DNA of 18,284 nucleotides from CAZNQW01 sp964575225. GTDB taxonomy: Bacteria; Chloroflexota; Anaerolineae; JAAYZQ01. This document shows, in pieces, positions 1 to 7,149 of the stretch. The first letter of the stretch is position 1, and every line of letters starts with the position of its first letter. Both the position numbers and the translations under genes were made by a program. Under the pieces are notes generated by a model, which was not told the origin of the DNA, searched no databases, and saw only the letters and a list, made by a program, of their open reading frames with translations. Where the stretch lies: assembly GCA_964575225.1 (NCBI GenBank), contig CAZNQW010000057.1, positions 1 to 18,284 of the forward strand, in the 5' to 3' direction.

Positions 1-264
1 CTAGGTCTGCCCCTGGCGGGTGTGGGCTTGATGATGTTCGGGAGCCGTCGCAAAGAATCGCGCCGGATCTTGGGCATTGCGGGCATCGCCTTGGGAGCCG
101 TGACCATCATGCTGCCGGCGAACCTCATCGGCGTATGCATGAATCCCGATATGCCGTGTCTGGCGATCATGAAGCCATCGCTCTTGTTGATGGGAACTTT
201 GGTGATCGGCATTAGCCTGGCCGTGGTAATCCGCTCCTGGGGGCGGGAGGACGAGGTCGCGTGA
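1..264 (+). CDS. Small membrane protein, DUF4418-like, 5' end missing
   Basis: The frame is open from base 1, so the gene begins before the window; 87 residues are visible. The fragment has hydrophobic segments at both ends and in the middle, so it is a multi-pass membrane protein with a short charged C-terminus. Between the last two segments lies a Cys-x5-Pro-Cys pattern (GVCMNPDMPC), which resembles the C-terminal part of DUF4418 proteins as I remember them; these are small membrane proteins found beside ABC permeases. The TGA stop overlaps the GTG start of the next permease (GTGA at 261-264), so the two genes are translationally coupled and this protein is probably an accessory of the ABC exporter. 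The family name is tentative. The membrane nature and operon membership are clear. Confidence 0.6.
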   Translation, partial: LGLPLAGVGLMMFGSRRKESRRILGIAGIALGAVTIMLPANLIGVCMNPDMPCLAIMKPSLLLMGTLVIGISLAVVIRSWGREDEVA

Positions 265-1457
265 CTCTGTACCGGCTGGTGCTGAGGAATATCCTCGGCA
301 ATCTGTTCAGAAGTGGGGCCATCTTTATCACCGCGGCTTTGGTGGCCGGCCTGGGCCTCTCGGCGACGCTGGTAGTTCGCGGCGCCGAGAACGGCCTGCG
401 CCGGAACCTGAGCCGCATGGGGGCCGATCTGGTTATCATCCCCTGGGGCACCATGTCAGAGGATTTCGACGGCGCCCACATGGTCGGCTTGATGACCAAA
501 CGTTGGATGCCCAATACCTACATTGACCGGGTCGCCACAGTGCAGGGCGTGGAAGCCGTTTCCCCTCAGCTCTACCTGGACACCCTGAAGGATAGCCCCT
601 ACAGTACGCTGCCGGAAATCTACCTCATCGCTTATGACCCGGCCACCGATTTCGTACTGAAACCCTGGCTGGAAAAGGACCCTATCGGCAACCTAAGGCT
701 GGGAGAGGCCGTGGGTGGAGCCGCCCTCTTCGATCCCGATGGGGACGGCAACATTCAGATTCACGGCTATCCGATCAAGTTGGTCCGCAGCCTGGAAGAG
801 ACAGGCGGCGACGTCGACCAGGCTCTATTCGTGAGCTTTGATACAGCATGGGCCATTGTAGAACAGGTGCAAAGCCAACCCCGGCCCGCCTTTGAGATCG
901 CGCCCGAGAGTATTTCGACGGCCCTGATCAAAGTGCGCCTGGGCGCCGATCCCCACGAAGTAGCGCTGCGCATTTTCGAGGAGGTTCCGGGGGTTGTGCC
1001 CATCGAAAGCACAGGCTTTTTCCAGACGCAGCGCACTCAGATGATCGGACTGCTTCGCACGGTGCTGATCTTGTCGGGGGTTACCTGGTTCCTGTCGATC
1101 CTGTTCATGGGCCTGGTCTTTTCGCTGGCGGCCAACGAACGCCGCCGCGAAATTGCCATGCTGCGCGCGGTGGGGGCGACCGTCCCCTTTATTCGACAGG
1201 TGTTGCTCCTGGAAGGGGTGGCCCTGGCCCTCTCAGGAGGTATCACGGGTCTCGGCCTGGCAATTTTAGCCGCCGGCACCTTGGAAGGGCAGATTGCCCG
1301 CATCTCGGGCATCCAAATCCCATTGCCCCCTTGGACCATTTTGGTGGGGTTGGTTGTGGCAGGACTCGGCCTGGCTATCGTGAGTGTCACGGTGGCGGCC
1401 TGGCTGCCGTCCACAAGGCTCAGCCAACAGGAACCCGCCCTGGCCATGCGGGAGTAG
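261..1457 (+). CDS. ABC transporter permease, FtsX/MacB type (paralogue 1)
   Basis: This 398-residue inner-membrane protein has the FtsX/MacB layout. There is one N-terminal membrane helix (about residues 18-40), a large extracytoplasmic domain (about 41-265), then three C-terminal helices. The conserved cytoplasmic motif ERRREIAMLRAVGAT sits near residue 293, between the second and third helices. Such permeases do not form a classical channel; they couple ATP hydrolysis in the cytoplasm to movement of the outer domain, often to export or extract a substrate. The start is GTG at 261, overlapping the previous stop, with GAGG just upstream. It is a clear paralogue of the next gene, sharing GADxxxIP, VSPQLYL, LIAYDPxTDF and KPWLE in the outer domain. 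The two probably form a heterodimer with the ATPase downstream. The substrate is unknown. Confidence 0.88.
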   Translation: MTLYRLVLRNILGNLFRSGAIFITAALVAGLGLSATLVVRGAENGLRRNLSRMGADLVIIPWGTMSEDFDGAHMVGLMTKRWMPNTYIDRVATVQGVEAVSPQLYLDTLKDSPYSTLPEIYLIAYDPATDFVLKPWLEKDPIGNLRLGEAVGGAALFDPDGDGNIQIHGYPIKLVRSLEETGGDVDQALFVSFDTAWAIVEQVQSQPRPAFEIAPESISTALIKVRLGADPHEVALRIFEEVPGVVPIESTGFFQTQRTQMIGLLRTVLILSGVTWFLSILFMGLVFSLAANERRREIAMLRAVGATVPFIRQVLLLEGVALALSGGITGLGLAILAAGTLEGQIARISGIQIPLPPWTILVGLVVAGLGLAIVSVTVAAWLPSTRLSQQEPALAMRE

Positions 1458-1461
1458 GAGG
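1456..1461 (+). promoter_or_regulatory. Ribosome binding site AGGAGG deciding the start at 1469
   Basis: A full AGGAGG lies 7 bases before ATG 1469 and overlaps the stop of the preceding permease. It decides the start against in-frame ATG codons further upstream (for example 1331), which would lie inside the previous gene and add a 46-residue non-membrane extension absent from the paralogue. Confidence 0.85.
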
Positions 1462-1468
1462 TTACCTG

Positions 1469-2662
1469 ATGAATCTGGCCCGACTTGCCATCCGCAACAT
1501 CACCGGAAGTTCGTTCCGGAGTTGGATGGTCTTTTTCTGCGCACTGCTTATGGCGGGCTTTGTGGTATCGGCCACACTGGTCATTCGCGGCGCCAACGAT
1601 AGCCTGCGCCTTGCGCTGGAGCGGCTGGGCGCGGACATTATCGTGATCCCAGAGGGACAGGAACAACGGTTGGAAAGCGCGCTGTTGATGGGCATCCCGG
1701 TGCACTACTGGATGCCCGACACGATACCCGGCCAAATTGCTGGCCTGCCCGGCGTACAGGCGGTCTCCCCGCAGCTTTACCTTTCGACGCTGCGCGGCGC
1801 TTCTTGCTGCTCGGTGCCCGAAATGTTTCTCATCGCCTACGATCCGGAGACCGACTTTTCGCTCAAGCCCTGGCTCGAGGAGCACATGGAGGGCGGGCTT
1901 GGGCTCGGAGATGCCGTCGGCGGGAGCCTGGTCTATGTGCCGGTCGACCCCGGCGTACTTCTTGTCTATGGCTACGAACTCGACCTGAAGGGAAGCCTGG
2001 AACCGACGGGCACCGGCCTGGATCAGAGCATGTTCTTTACCTTTGAGACGGCCTACGAGATCGAGCGGCTGTCGCCAGACCAGGCCGTCAAGGACCTTGA
2101 CATCCCGCCGCGGACCATCTCGTCGGCGCTGGTCAAAGTAGAACGCGGCACCGACGTCCACCAGGTGGCCCAACAGATCGACGCCGCCATCCCCGGCATC
2201 AGCGCCCTGGAAACCAACAACCTGTTCCGAGATCAAAAGGAGCAGATCATCAGCCTGTTGGGCAGCGTGGTTGTGTTGCTGGCCCTCACCTGGGTGTTGG
2301 CCATGGCTCTCATTGCCGTCGTCTTTTCTCTGGCGGTCAACGAACGGCGGCGACAGATTGGGGTCATGCGCGCTCTGGGCGCCAGTCGCGCCACTGTGCT
2401 GCAATCCCTGCTCCTCGAGGCCGCTTTGCTGGCGTTGGGTGGAGGGGCTGTAGGCATTGCCGTCTTTGGCCTTGCCATCCGCCTGTTTCAACCGTTGATC
2501 GTCGGTTTGATGGGGGTGCCCTTTCTGTTTCCAGACCCGCTGCAATTGGCCGGCCTGGCCCTGGGCGCCCTGGCATTGGTGTTGGGCGGTGTGACCTTGG
2601 CTGCGTCGATACCCGCCTTGCGGATCAGCCTTCAGGATTCAGCCATTTCAATGAGGGAATAG
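1469..2662 (+). CDS. ABC transporter permease, FtsX/MacB type (paralogue 2)
   Basis: This permease has 397 residues, one fewer than its upstream paralogue, and the same plan. One helix lies near residues 16-38, followed by an extracytoplasmic domain of about 220 residues and three C-terminal helices. The motif NERRRQIGVMRALGA is near residue 290. Unlike paralogue 1 it carries a vicinal cysteine pair, Cys113-Cys114, in the outer domain (GASCCSVPE); the matching stretch of paralogue 1 reads SPYSTLPE. This suggests the two subunits are not interchangeable and that the outer face may handle a metal or a redox step (inference). Eleven bases separate it from the previous gene and four from the ATPase. 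Tandem unequal permeases with one ATPase recall the permease pair of the bacterial P19/FTR1 iron-uptake loci, but nothing here proves the substrate. Confidence 0.88.
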   Translation: MNLARLAIRNITGSSFRSWMVFFCALLMAGFVVSATLVIRGANDSLRLALERLGADIIVIPEGQEQRLESALLMGIPVHYWMPDTIPGQIAGLPGVQAVSPQLYLSTLRGASCCSVPEMFLIAYDPETDFSLKPWLEEHMEGGLGLGDAVGGSLVYVPVDPGVLLVYGYELDLKGSLEPTGTGLDQSMFFTFETAYEIERLSPDQAVKDLDIPPRTISSALVKVERGTDVHQVAQQIDAAIPGISALETNNLFRDQKEQIISLLGSVVVLLALTWVLAMALIAVVFSLAVNERRRQIGVMRALGASRATVLQSLLLEAALLALGGGAVGIAVFGLAIRLFQPLIVGLMGVPFLFPDPLQLAGLALGALALVLGGVTLAASIPALRISLQDSAISMRE

Positions 2663-2666
2663 CGAT

Positions 2667-3347
2667 ATGTTATCTTTGGTCCATGTGAGCAAGACGTACG
2701 ATGTCAATAAAGAGATCTCGGTCCCGGCAGTGCAAGACGTGACCCTGAACGTGGAACCGGGCGAGTTTGTGGTGATCACGGGTCGCTCGGGTTCAGGCAA
2801 GACCACCCTACTCAGCCTGGTGGCGGGCCTCACCCGGCCCTCATCGGGACAGATCTTGTTGGACGGCGTGGAAGTATGGCGCCTGCCGGACAAGGAACAG
2901 GCTCTGCTGCGCAATCAGCGGATCGGCTTTGTCTTTCAATTCCCCAGTTTGCTGCCCACGCTGACGGCCGTCGAAAACGTGGTGCTGCCCACCATGTTTG
3001 GCGACAACCCAAACGGCAAGCAGAGCTACGAGCGCGCCGTCAAGCTGCTGGAGCAAGTGGGATTGGCCGACAAGGTGCGTTCGTATCCCCGGCAGCTCTC
3101 TGGCGGGCAACAACAGCGGGTGGTGATCGCCCGGGCGCTCATGAACGAACCGTCCATCCTACTTGCCGATGAGCCCACCAGCGATCTGGACGAACTGACC
3201 GAGCACGAAATTCTGGCCCTTTTCCAAGAGATCCATGCCCAGACCGGGGTGACCGTCCTGCTGGTCACCCACTCTACAGAGTTGGGCCGTTATGGGACGA
3301 GATCGATCCGCATGGCGGGCGGAGAACTGGTGAGCAACGCCGACTGA
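2667..3347 (+). CDS. ABC transporter ATP-binding protein, LolD/MacB class
   Basis: This is a 226-residue cytoplasmic ATPase, the usual length for a LolD/MacB/FtsE-class subunit. All catalytic motifs are intact: Walker A GRSGSGKTT at residues 39-47, Q-loop Gln91, signature LSGGQQQR at 144-151, Walker B ILLADEP with Asp168 and Glu169, D-loop SDLD and the switch His202. It should power the two permeases encoded just upstream. The ATG at 2667 lies four bases after the previous stop, with GAGGGAA (2653-2659) as ribosome binding site inside the end of the permease gene. This is tight operon packing. It is the last gene of the plus-strand cluster. The only departure from the common form is TSDLD where many relatives have TGNLD or TGALD. 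Confidence 0.95.
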   Translation: MLSLVHVSKTYDVNKEISVPAVQDVTLNVEPGEFVVITGRSGSGKTTLLSLVAGLTRPSSGQILLDGVEVWRLPDKEQALLRNQRIGFVFQFPSLLPTLTAVENVVLPTMFGDNPNGKQSYERAVKLLEQVGLADKVRSYPRQLSGGQQQRVVIARALMNEPSILLADEPTSDLDELTEHEILALFQEIHAQTGVTVLLVTHSTELGRYGTRSIRMAGGELVSNAD

Positions 3348-3362
3348 TCTGTTTCGAACAAG

Positions 3363-3389
3363 CCTCCGAGGTCGCGCCGGCCTCGGAGG
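3363..3389. terminator. GC-rich hairpin between convergent genes
   Basis: CCTCCGAGG (3363-3371) and CCTCGGAGG (3381-3389) form a perfect 9-bp stem with a 9-base loop. It lies 15 bases after the ATPase stop and before the end of the convergent glycosyltransferase gene. There is no T-run on either strand, so it is not a textbook intrinsic terminator, but its position fits an end-of-transcript or RNA-stabilising role for both operons. Part of its sequence recurs near 11809 (see the repeat entry). Confidence 0.5.
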
Positions 3390-3434
3390 TCCCCACTTCT
3401 ATCCCTGGACTGGAGACAGGTGGAGCTGAAATCG

Positions 3435-4427
3435 CTACGCCGGGCGTTTCTCTCGGGCGGGAGGCGATTCTACCGGCTGAAGGAGCGCTTCGATGGCTTC
3501 ATCGGACACCCGCCGGGTAGATTGGATTGCACGGCGGTCGCCCACCCTCTTGGGCCAGCCCAGCAAGCCGGCGAGCTGCCCCCGGAGTCGTGCGCGCGCC
3601 GCGGTGCCACGCCAGGCCCGCATCGCGTCGCCGGCAATGCGCCATTGGGCGCGCACGATGGCTCCCCCGTACCGACGCAGCAGCGGAGAAGGATAGTTTT
3701 TGGCCATCACCCATAGCGTATTGCGCCCGGTATAATAGCTGGCCAAAGGGCCGCCGCCGGTGGCGCTCAGTTTGTGATACACAATGGCCTGGGGCGTGTA
3801 CCAGCAGCGCCAACCCAGTAGCTGCGAACGCCAGTTCAGGTCGACGTCCTCGCAGTACATAAAGAACGATTCGTCAAAAAGGCCCACCTCATCCAACATC
3901 TCACGGCGATAGGCGACCGCTCCCCCGCATCCGCCGAAAATCCAGCCCGGTTTGTCGTACTGGCCCTGGTCCTGCTCCCACACCCCCCGATTAAAGGGGA
4001 TGCCATCAACCCGGTAGCCGTCGCCTGCCGAGTGGATGGTGTCGCGCCGGTCAAAGAGCAGCATCTTGGCCGCTGCCATGCCCGCTTCCGGGTGCTGAAC
4101 CAGGGCCATCACCAGCGATTCGACAAAACGGGCATCGGCCTCGGTATCGTTGTTCAGCGAGATCAGGATCTGCCCCTGGGCCGCGCGAAAACCCAGATTA
4201 TTGCCGCCGGTCAGCCCCAGATTCTCCTCCAAGGCCAGGAGTCGCACCTCCGGATACATCTCGGTGACCATCTCTTGCGAGCCATCATTCGATCCGTTAT
4301 CGACCAGGATCACTTCGAGACAGGGGTAGGTTTGGGCGCGGAGCGCATCCAAACAGACCGGAAGATGATGGATGCCGTTCCAATTGGGAATCACCACCGA
4401 GGCCAGGGGGAGATCAGGCGTGCTCAC
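3435..4427 (-). CDS. Glycosyltransferase family 2, rhamnosyltransferase-like
   Basis: This is a 330-residue GT-A fold enzyme expected to transfer a sugar from a nucleotide donor during surface polysaccharide synthesis at the cytoplasmic face of the membrane. Visible family 2 features are the opening strand SVVIPNWNG (10-18), VDNGSNDGS (42-50), ENLGLTGGNN (68-77), the metal-binding NND (92-94), GGCGGA (165-170) and CEDVD (192-196). There is no strong membrane segment; the C-terminal 90 residues are basic. The start chosen is GTG 4427, which overlaps the end of the upstream reductase gene by 14 bases and has AGGAG 10 bases before it. Earlier in-frame ATGs (4451, 4490) would add an extension poorly suited to the family. 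The pairing with an RmlD-type gene favours dTDP-rhamnose as donor, but specificity cannot be read from sequence alone. Confidence 0.88.
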   Translation of the reverse strand: MSTPDLPLASVVIPNWNGIHHLPVCLDALRAQTYPCLEVILVDNGSNDGSQEMVTEMYPEVRLLALEENLGLTGGNNLGFRAAQGQILISLNNDTEADARFVESLVMALVQHPEAGMAAAKMLLFDRRDTIHSAGDGYRVDGIPFNRGVWEQDQGQYDKPGWIFGGCGGAVAYRREMLDEVGLFDESFFMYCEDVDLNWRSQLLGWRCWYTPQAIVYHKLSATGGGPLASYYTGRNTLWVMAKNYPSPLLRRYGGAIVRAQWRIAGDAMRAWRGTAARARLRGQLAGLLGWPKRVGDRRAIQSTRRVSDEAIEALLQPVESPPAREKRPA

Positions 4428-5253
4428 CGGAAAAATACTCCTGCAGGGCATCCTCCCAGGGACGCAGGGTGATCCCCAGGGCTGCGCCACTCATGTTGGC
4501 AATGGGTGCGTAGAGGGGCGGCGGGGCAGCCCGCTGCCACTCGCCCGTTGTGATCGGCTCCACCGGCACCTGTCCCCGGCCCGACAGTTCCAAAATCTTG
4601 CAGGCCCAATCGTACCGAGAACAAAAGCCGCTGTTGGTAAAATGATAGATCCCATAATGGTGGGTTTGCACAAGGCGCGAGATCGCCTCTGCCAGGTCGG
4701 GGGCGTAGGTGGGCGCGCTGACCTCATCGGTGACCACGCGCAGGGCGCCCAGCCGGTCGGCAGCCGCGATGATCTTGGTTACAAAATTGTTCCCGCCGCG
4801 CCCATAGAGCCAGGCAGTACGGACGATGTAGAAATGGGTCAGCAGCGACCGGACGTAAAACTCGGCCGCCGCCTTGGAGCGGGCATAGACGCTTTTGGGT
4901 GCGGGTGGATCCCATTCGTTGTACGGGCGGCCAAGCGTGCCGTCAAAGACATCGTTGGTGCTGATATGGACCATCTCCGCGCCACAGCGACCACAGGCCA
5001 GGGCGATGTTCTGCGTGCCCAAGGTATTGACCCGAAAGGCCAGCTCGGGGTCGCGCTCGCAGTGGTCTACGTTGGTCATCGCCGCGCCGTGGATCACCAC
5101 ATCGGGACGAAAGGACACAATTGAGTCGATGATGAAATGAGGGTCGGTGATGTCGTATTCAGGCAGGTCCACCAGCAAAAGCTCCTGGTCAGAAAAGAGC
5201 TTTTTCAGGGCCGTCCCCAGCTGTCCCCGATGGCCTGTGATCGCAATTCGCAT
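4414..5253 (-). CDS. rfbD: dTDP-4-dehydrorhamnose reductase (RmlD family)
   Basis: This 279-residue cytoplasmic extended short-chain dehydrogenase is predicted to reduce dTDP-4-dehydro-L-rhamnose to dTDP-L-rhamnose with NAD(P)H, the last step of activated rhamnose synthesis. The N-terminal nucleotide-binding loop is TGHRGQLG (6-13). HGAAMTNVDHCE (55-66) is a family hallmark, STNDVFDG lies at 98-105 where most relatives have STDYVFDG, and the catalytic pair is Tyr123 and Lys127 (YARSK). The length is slightly below the usual 285-300. ATG 5253 is chosen over TTG 5271 because GGAAGGAA ends 8 bases before it, while the TTG has its AGGAG only 3 bases away. It follows the propeller gene by 27 bases and overlaps the glycosyltransferase. 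The other rhamnose genes (rmlA, rmlB, rmlC) are not in the window. Confidence 0.87.
   Translation of the reverse strand: MRIAITGHRGQLGTALKKLFSDQELLLVDLPEYDITDPHFIIDSIVSFRPDVVIHGAAMTNVDHCERDPELAFRVNTLGTQNIALACGRCGAEMVHISTNDVFDGTLGRPYNEWDPPAPKSVYARSKAAAEFYVRSLLTHFYIVRTAWLYGRGGNNFVTKIIAAADRLGALRVVTDEVSAPTYAPDLAEAISRLVQTHHYGIYHFTNSGFCSRYDWACKILELSGRGQVPVEPITTGEWQRAAPPPLYAPIANMSGAALGITLRPWEDALQEYFSGEHA
4438..4442 (-). promoter_or_regulatory. Ribosome binding site AGGAG for GTG start at 4427
   Basis: On the minus strand AGGAG is followed by 10 bases and then the GTG at 4427. It lies inside the 3' end of the reductase gene and supports the overlapping start of the glycosyltransferase over the longer forms. 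Confidence 0.6.
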
Positions 5254-5280
5254 AGGGTCCGTTCCTTCCAATTTCTCCTT

Positions 5281-7149
5281 TTACGGCGCCACCCACGACA
5301 GGCGTTCGGACACCGGATCGGGATAGGCATCGCCGGTGGCGATGACCTTGCTCACACTACGCGATCGGACATCCAGGACGTACACGGCCCATGCCCCCTC
5401 GCGGTTGGAGAGAAAGGCGATCTGCCGCCCATTGGGCGACCAGATCGGCGCTACGTCGGCCGCGGGGTGTTCAGTCAATCGGATTTCCTGCCCTGTAGCG
5501 AGATCGATGATGTAAATTTCCCAGTTGCCTGCCCGAGAGGATATAAAAGCCAATTGCTTGCCATCCGGTGACCAAGAGGGGGAGGTGTCGCTGGCCTGGC
5601 TGCTGGCGCGGCTCGGGCCAAAGCCCCCGGCCTTCATGACCCATATCCCGCAGTTGTCGCCGCGCTCGTCGCACCCGTGGTGGGCAATGCGCGTCCCGTC
5701 GGGCGACCACGAGGCCATCTGACCGTAGGCCCATTCCTCTCCCTCGCCGTGCACGGCTTGGGGCGATATAGCATACACTCGCCAGCGCCGATCGCCGTGC
5801 TTGTTCGAGGTAAAGACAAGCTGTTCCAAATTGGACGACCAACTGGGCGTCGAATCCTCCGAGTGGGCCGTCACCTCGTGGACCGAATTCGCTTTGAGGT
5901 CCAACACGCTCAACCCCAGGTGGCTTGGATCCAGGTTCCGAAAGGCCAGCGAGTTGCCCGTGGGCGCAAAGGAAGGTTGGCTGGCATTCTCCAGAAGCAA
6001 CGTGGCATTCCCCTGCCTGAGATCGACCACATAGACATCGTAGCGCTGGCGAACCGCATCATAGCTGGTAAAGGCAATCCGTCCCTGCCCTGCCCCTGCG
6101 GCCGAGCTACCGACCGGGGTGGGCGTCGCGCCAGAGTCTACCGGGGTCGGGCCCGCGGTCACCCTGGCAGTGGGCGTTATAGTTGGGGCCTCGGCCGTGG
6201 CCTGACAGCGGGCTGTGGCGTCGTTGCGGCTGCTCACCAGAGCGCTCGAAGGCGAGATCTCGACTGCGGCCGCAAAAGACCCTGCCGCCTGACACCAGTC
6301 ACCCTCGTCGGCATAGGCTTGGGCCTGGTTTTGATAGGCCTCCACAAGGCGCCCCTGGACGTCCTTATAGTCGGGTGCCAGGGCATATAGCCCCTTGAGC
6401 GATTGGATGGTCGCTGCCCAATCCCGATCCCAGTAGTTCATGGCAGCCACATAGAGGTGGATGAGGTCCAGTTGTTCCTGAGCATCCGCTCGATCTGGTT
6501 CCAGGTTTAAAACAGCTTCGAAATGAGCCTGAGCCTCGTCGAGACGGTCGTCGTCCACAGCCTCGAGCCCCACTTGATAGTGGGAAGTGCCGAGCATCAC
6601 GTTCACGTTATCTTGTTGGAACTCGGGATCGAGTCCTTTCAGCTCTTCCAACACCGCCACAGCCGAGGCCAGGTTTCCATTCTCATAATGGGCGACGCCC
6701 TGGCGATAGAGCAGCGTCACGGCATCCAATCGTGTTTCAGAAGTGGGGGTGGCTGCGGCCTGGGCCAATTCTTTGGCTGCCTCAAGCTGGGCCCGGGCAT
6801 CCTGGAGGTCGCTGTTCAGGCGAAGCGCCTGCTCAAATCCGGCCACCGCCAGCTCGTATTCCCCGGCCTCGAGGTGTTCCACAGCGGTTGCATACTCTTC
6901 CTGGGCCTGTCGTTGACCAGCCAGGGCACGATCACGGAGCCCGTCATAAAAGCCCAGAACGCCCAAAGCAACGACATAGCCCATCAACAGCAACACCGCC
7001 AGGGCCGCCAGCAAGGTCCAAAGCCAAATGCGGGGCCGGTTTTGATCGTTTTCCCGATCCTGTTCAAGCCCTTCGACAGGTGGCAACACAGACGGAACAG
7101 GGATCAGGCTTTCTTGCTCAGAGTCTGATTTTCGAAAAATCTTGGGCAT
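5281..7149 (-). CDS. Membrane-anchored TPR and TolB-like beta-propeller protein
   Basis: This 622-residue protein has a 40-residue charged N-terminus and one membrane helix (about 41-66). A tetratricopeptide-like helical region follows (about 75-310), with repeats such as YATAVEHLEAGEYELAVAGFEQAL. A short Thr/Pro linker (about 314-355) leads to a C-terminal propeller of PD40/TolB-type blades. At least five blades are visible from repeats of the form PSWSPDGKQLAFISSR with an aromatic strand such as WEIYIID. The lack of a cleavable signal and the positive-inside pattern place the TPR and propeller outside the cytoplasm. Both are protein-interaction folds, so a scaffold or sensor role is likely, with no sign of an enzyme active site. 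ATG 7149 directly follows the TAA of the upstream gene (TAAATG) and has no good ribosome binding site, which suggests translational coupling. Confidence 0.85.
   Translation of the reverse strand: MPKIFRKSDSEQESLIPVPSVLPPVEGLEQDRENDQNRPRIWLWTLLAALAVLLLMGYVVALGVLGFYDGLRDRALAGQRQAQEEYATAVEHLEAGEYELAVAGFEQALRLNSDLQDARAQLEAAKELAQAAATPTSETRLDAVTLLYRQGVAHYENGNLASAVAVLEELKGLDPEFQQDNVNVMLGTSHYQVGLEAVDDDRLDEAQAHFEAVLNLEPDRADAQEQLDLIHLYVAAMNYWDRDWAATIQSLKGLYALAPDYKDVQGRLVEAYQNQAQAYADEGDWCQAAGSFAAAVEISPSSALVSSRNDATARCQATAEAPTITPTARVTAGPTPVDSGATPTPVGSSAAGAGQGRIAFTSYDAVRQRYDVYVVDLRQGNATLLLENASQPSFAPTGNSLAFRNLDPSHLGLSVLDLKANSVHEVTAHSEDSTPSWSSNLEQLVFTSNKHGDRRWRVYAISPQAVHGEGEEWAYGQMASWSPDGTRIAHHGCDERGDNCGIWVMKAGGFGPSRASSQASDTSPSWSPDGKQLAFISSRAGNWEIYIIDLATGQEIRLTEHPAADVAPIWSPNGRQIAFLSNREGAWAVYVLDVRSRSVSKVIATGDAYPDPVSERLSWVAP

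Noticed and set aside
1037..2545. A 502-codon open frame on the minus strand across the permease genes
   Set aside because: It is antisense to two clear permease genes, its product is rich in Gln, His, Arg and Asp without any domain or membrane pattern, and such frames are common opposite GC-rich genes.
3731..3736. TATAAT on the plus strand
   Set aside because: It lies inside the glycosyltransferase coding region, has no -35 box at a proper distance, and no plus-strand gene follows.
5677..6390. A 237-codon plus-strand frame within the propeller gene
   Set aside because: It is opposite a well-supported TPR/propeller protein and its translation is Arg/Gly/Pro-rich without recognisable motifs.
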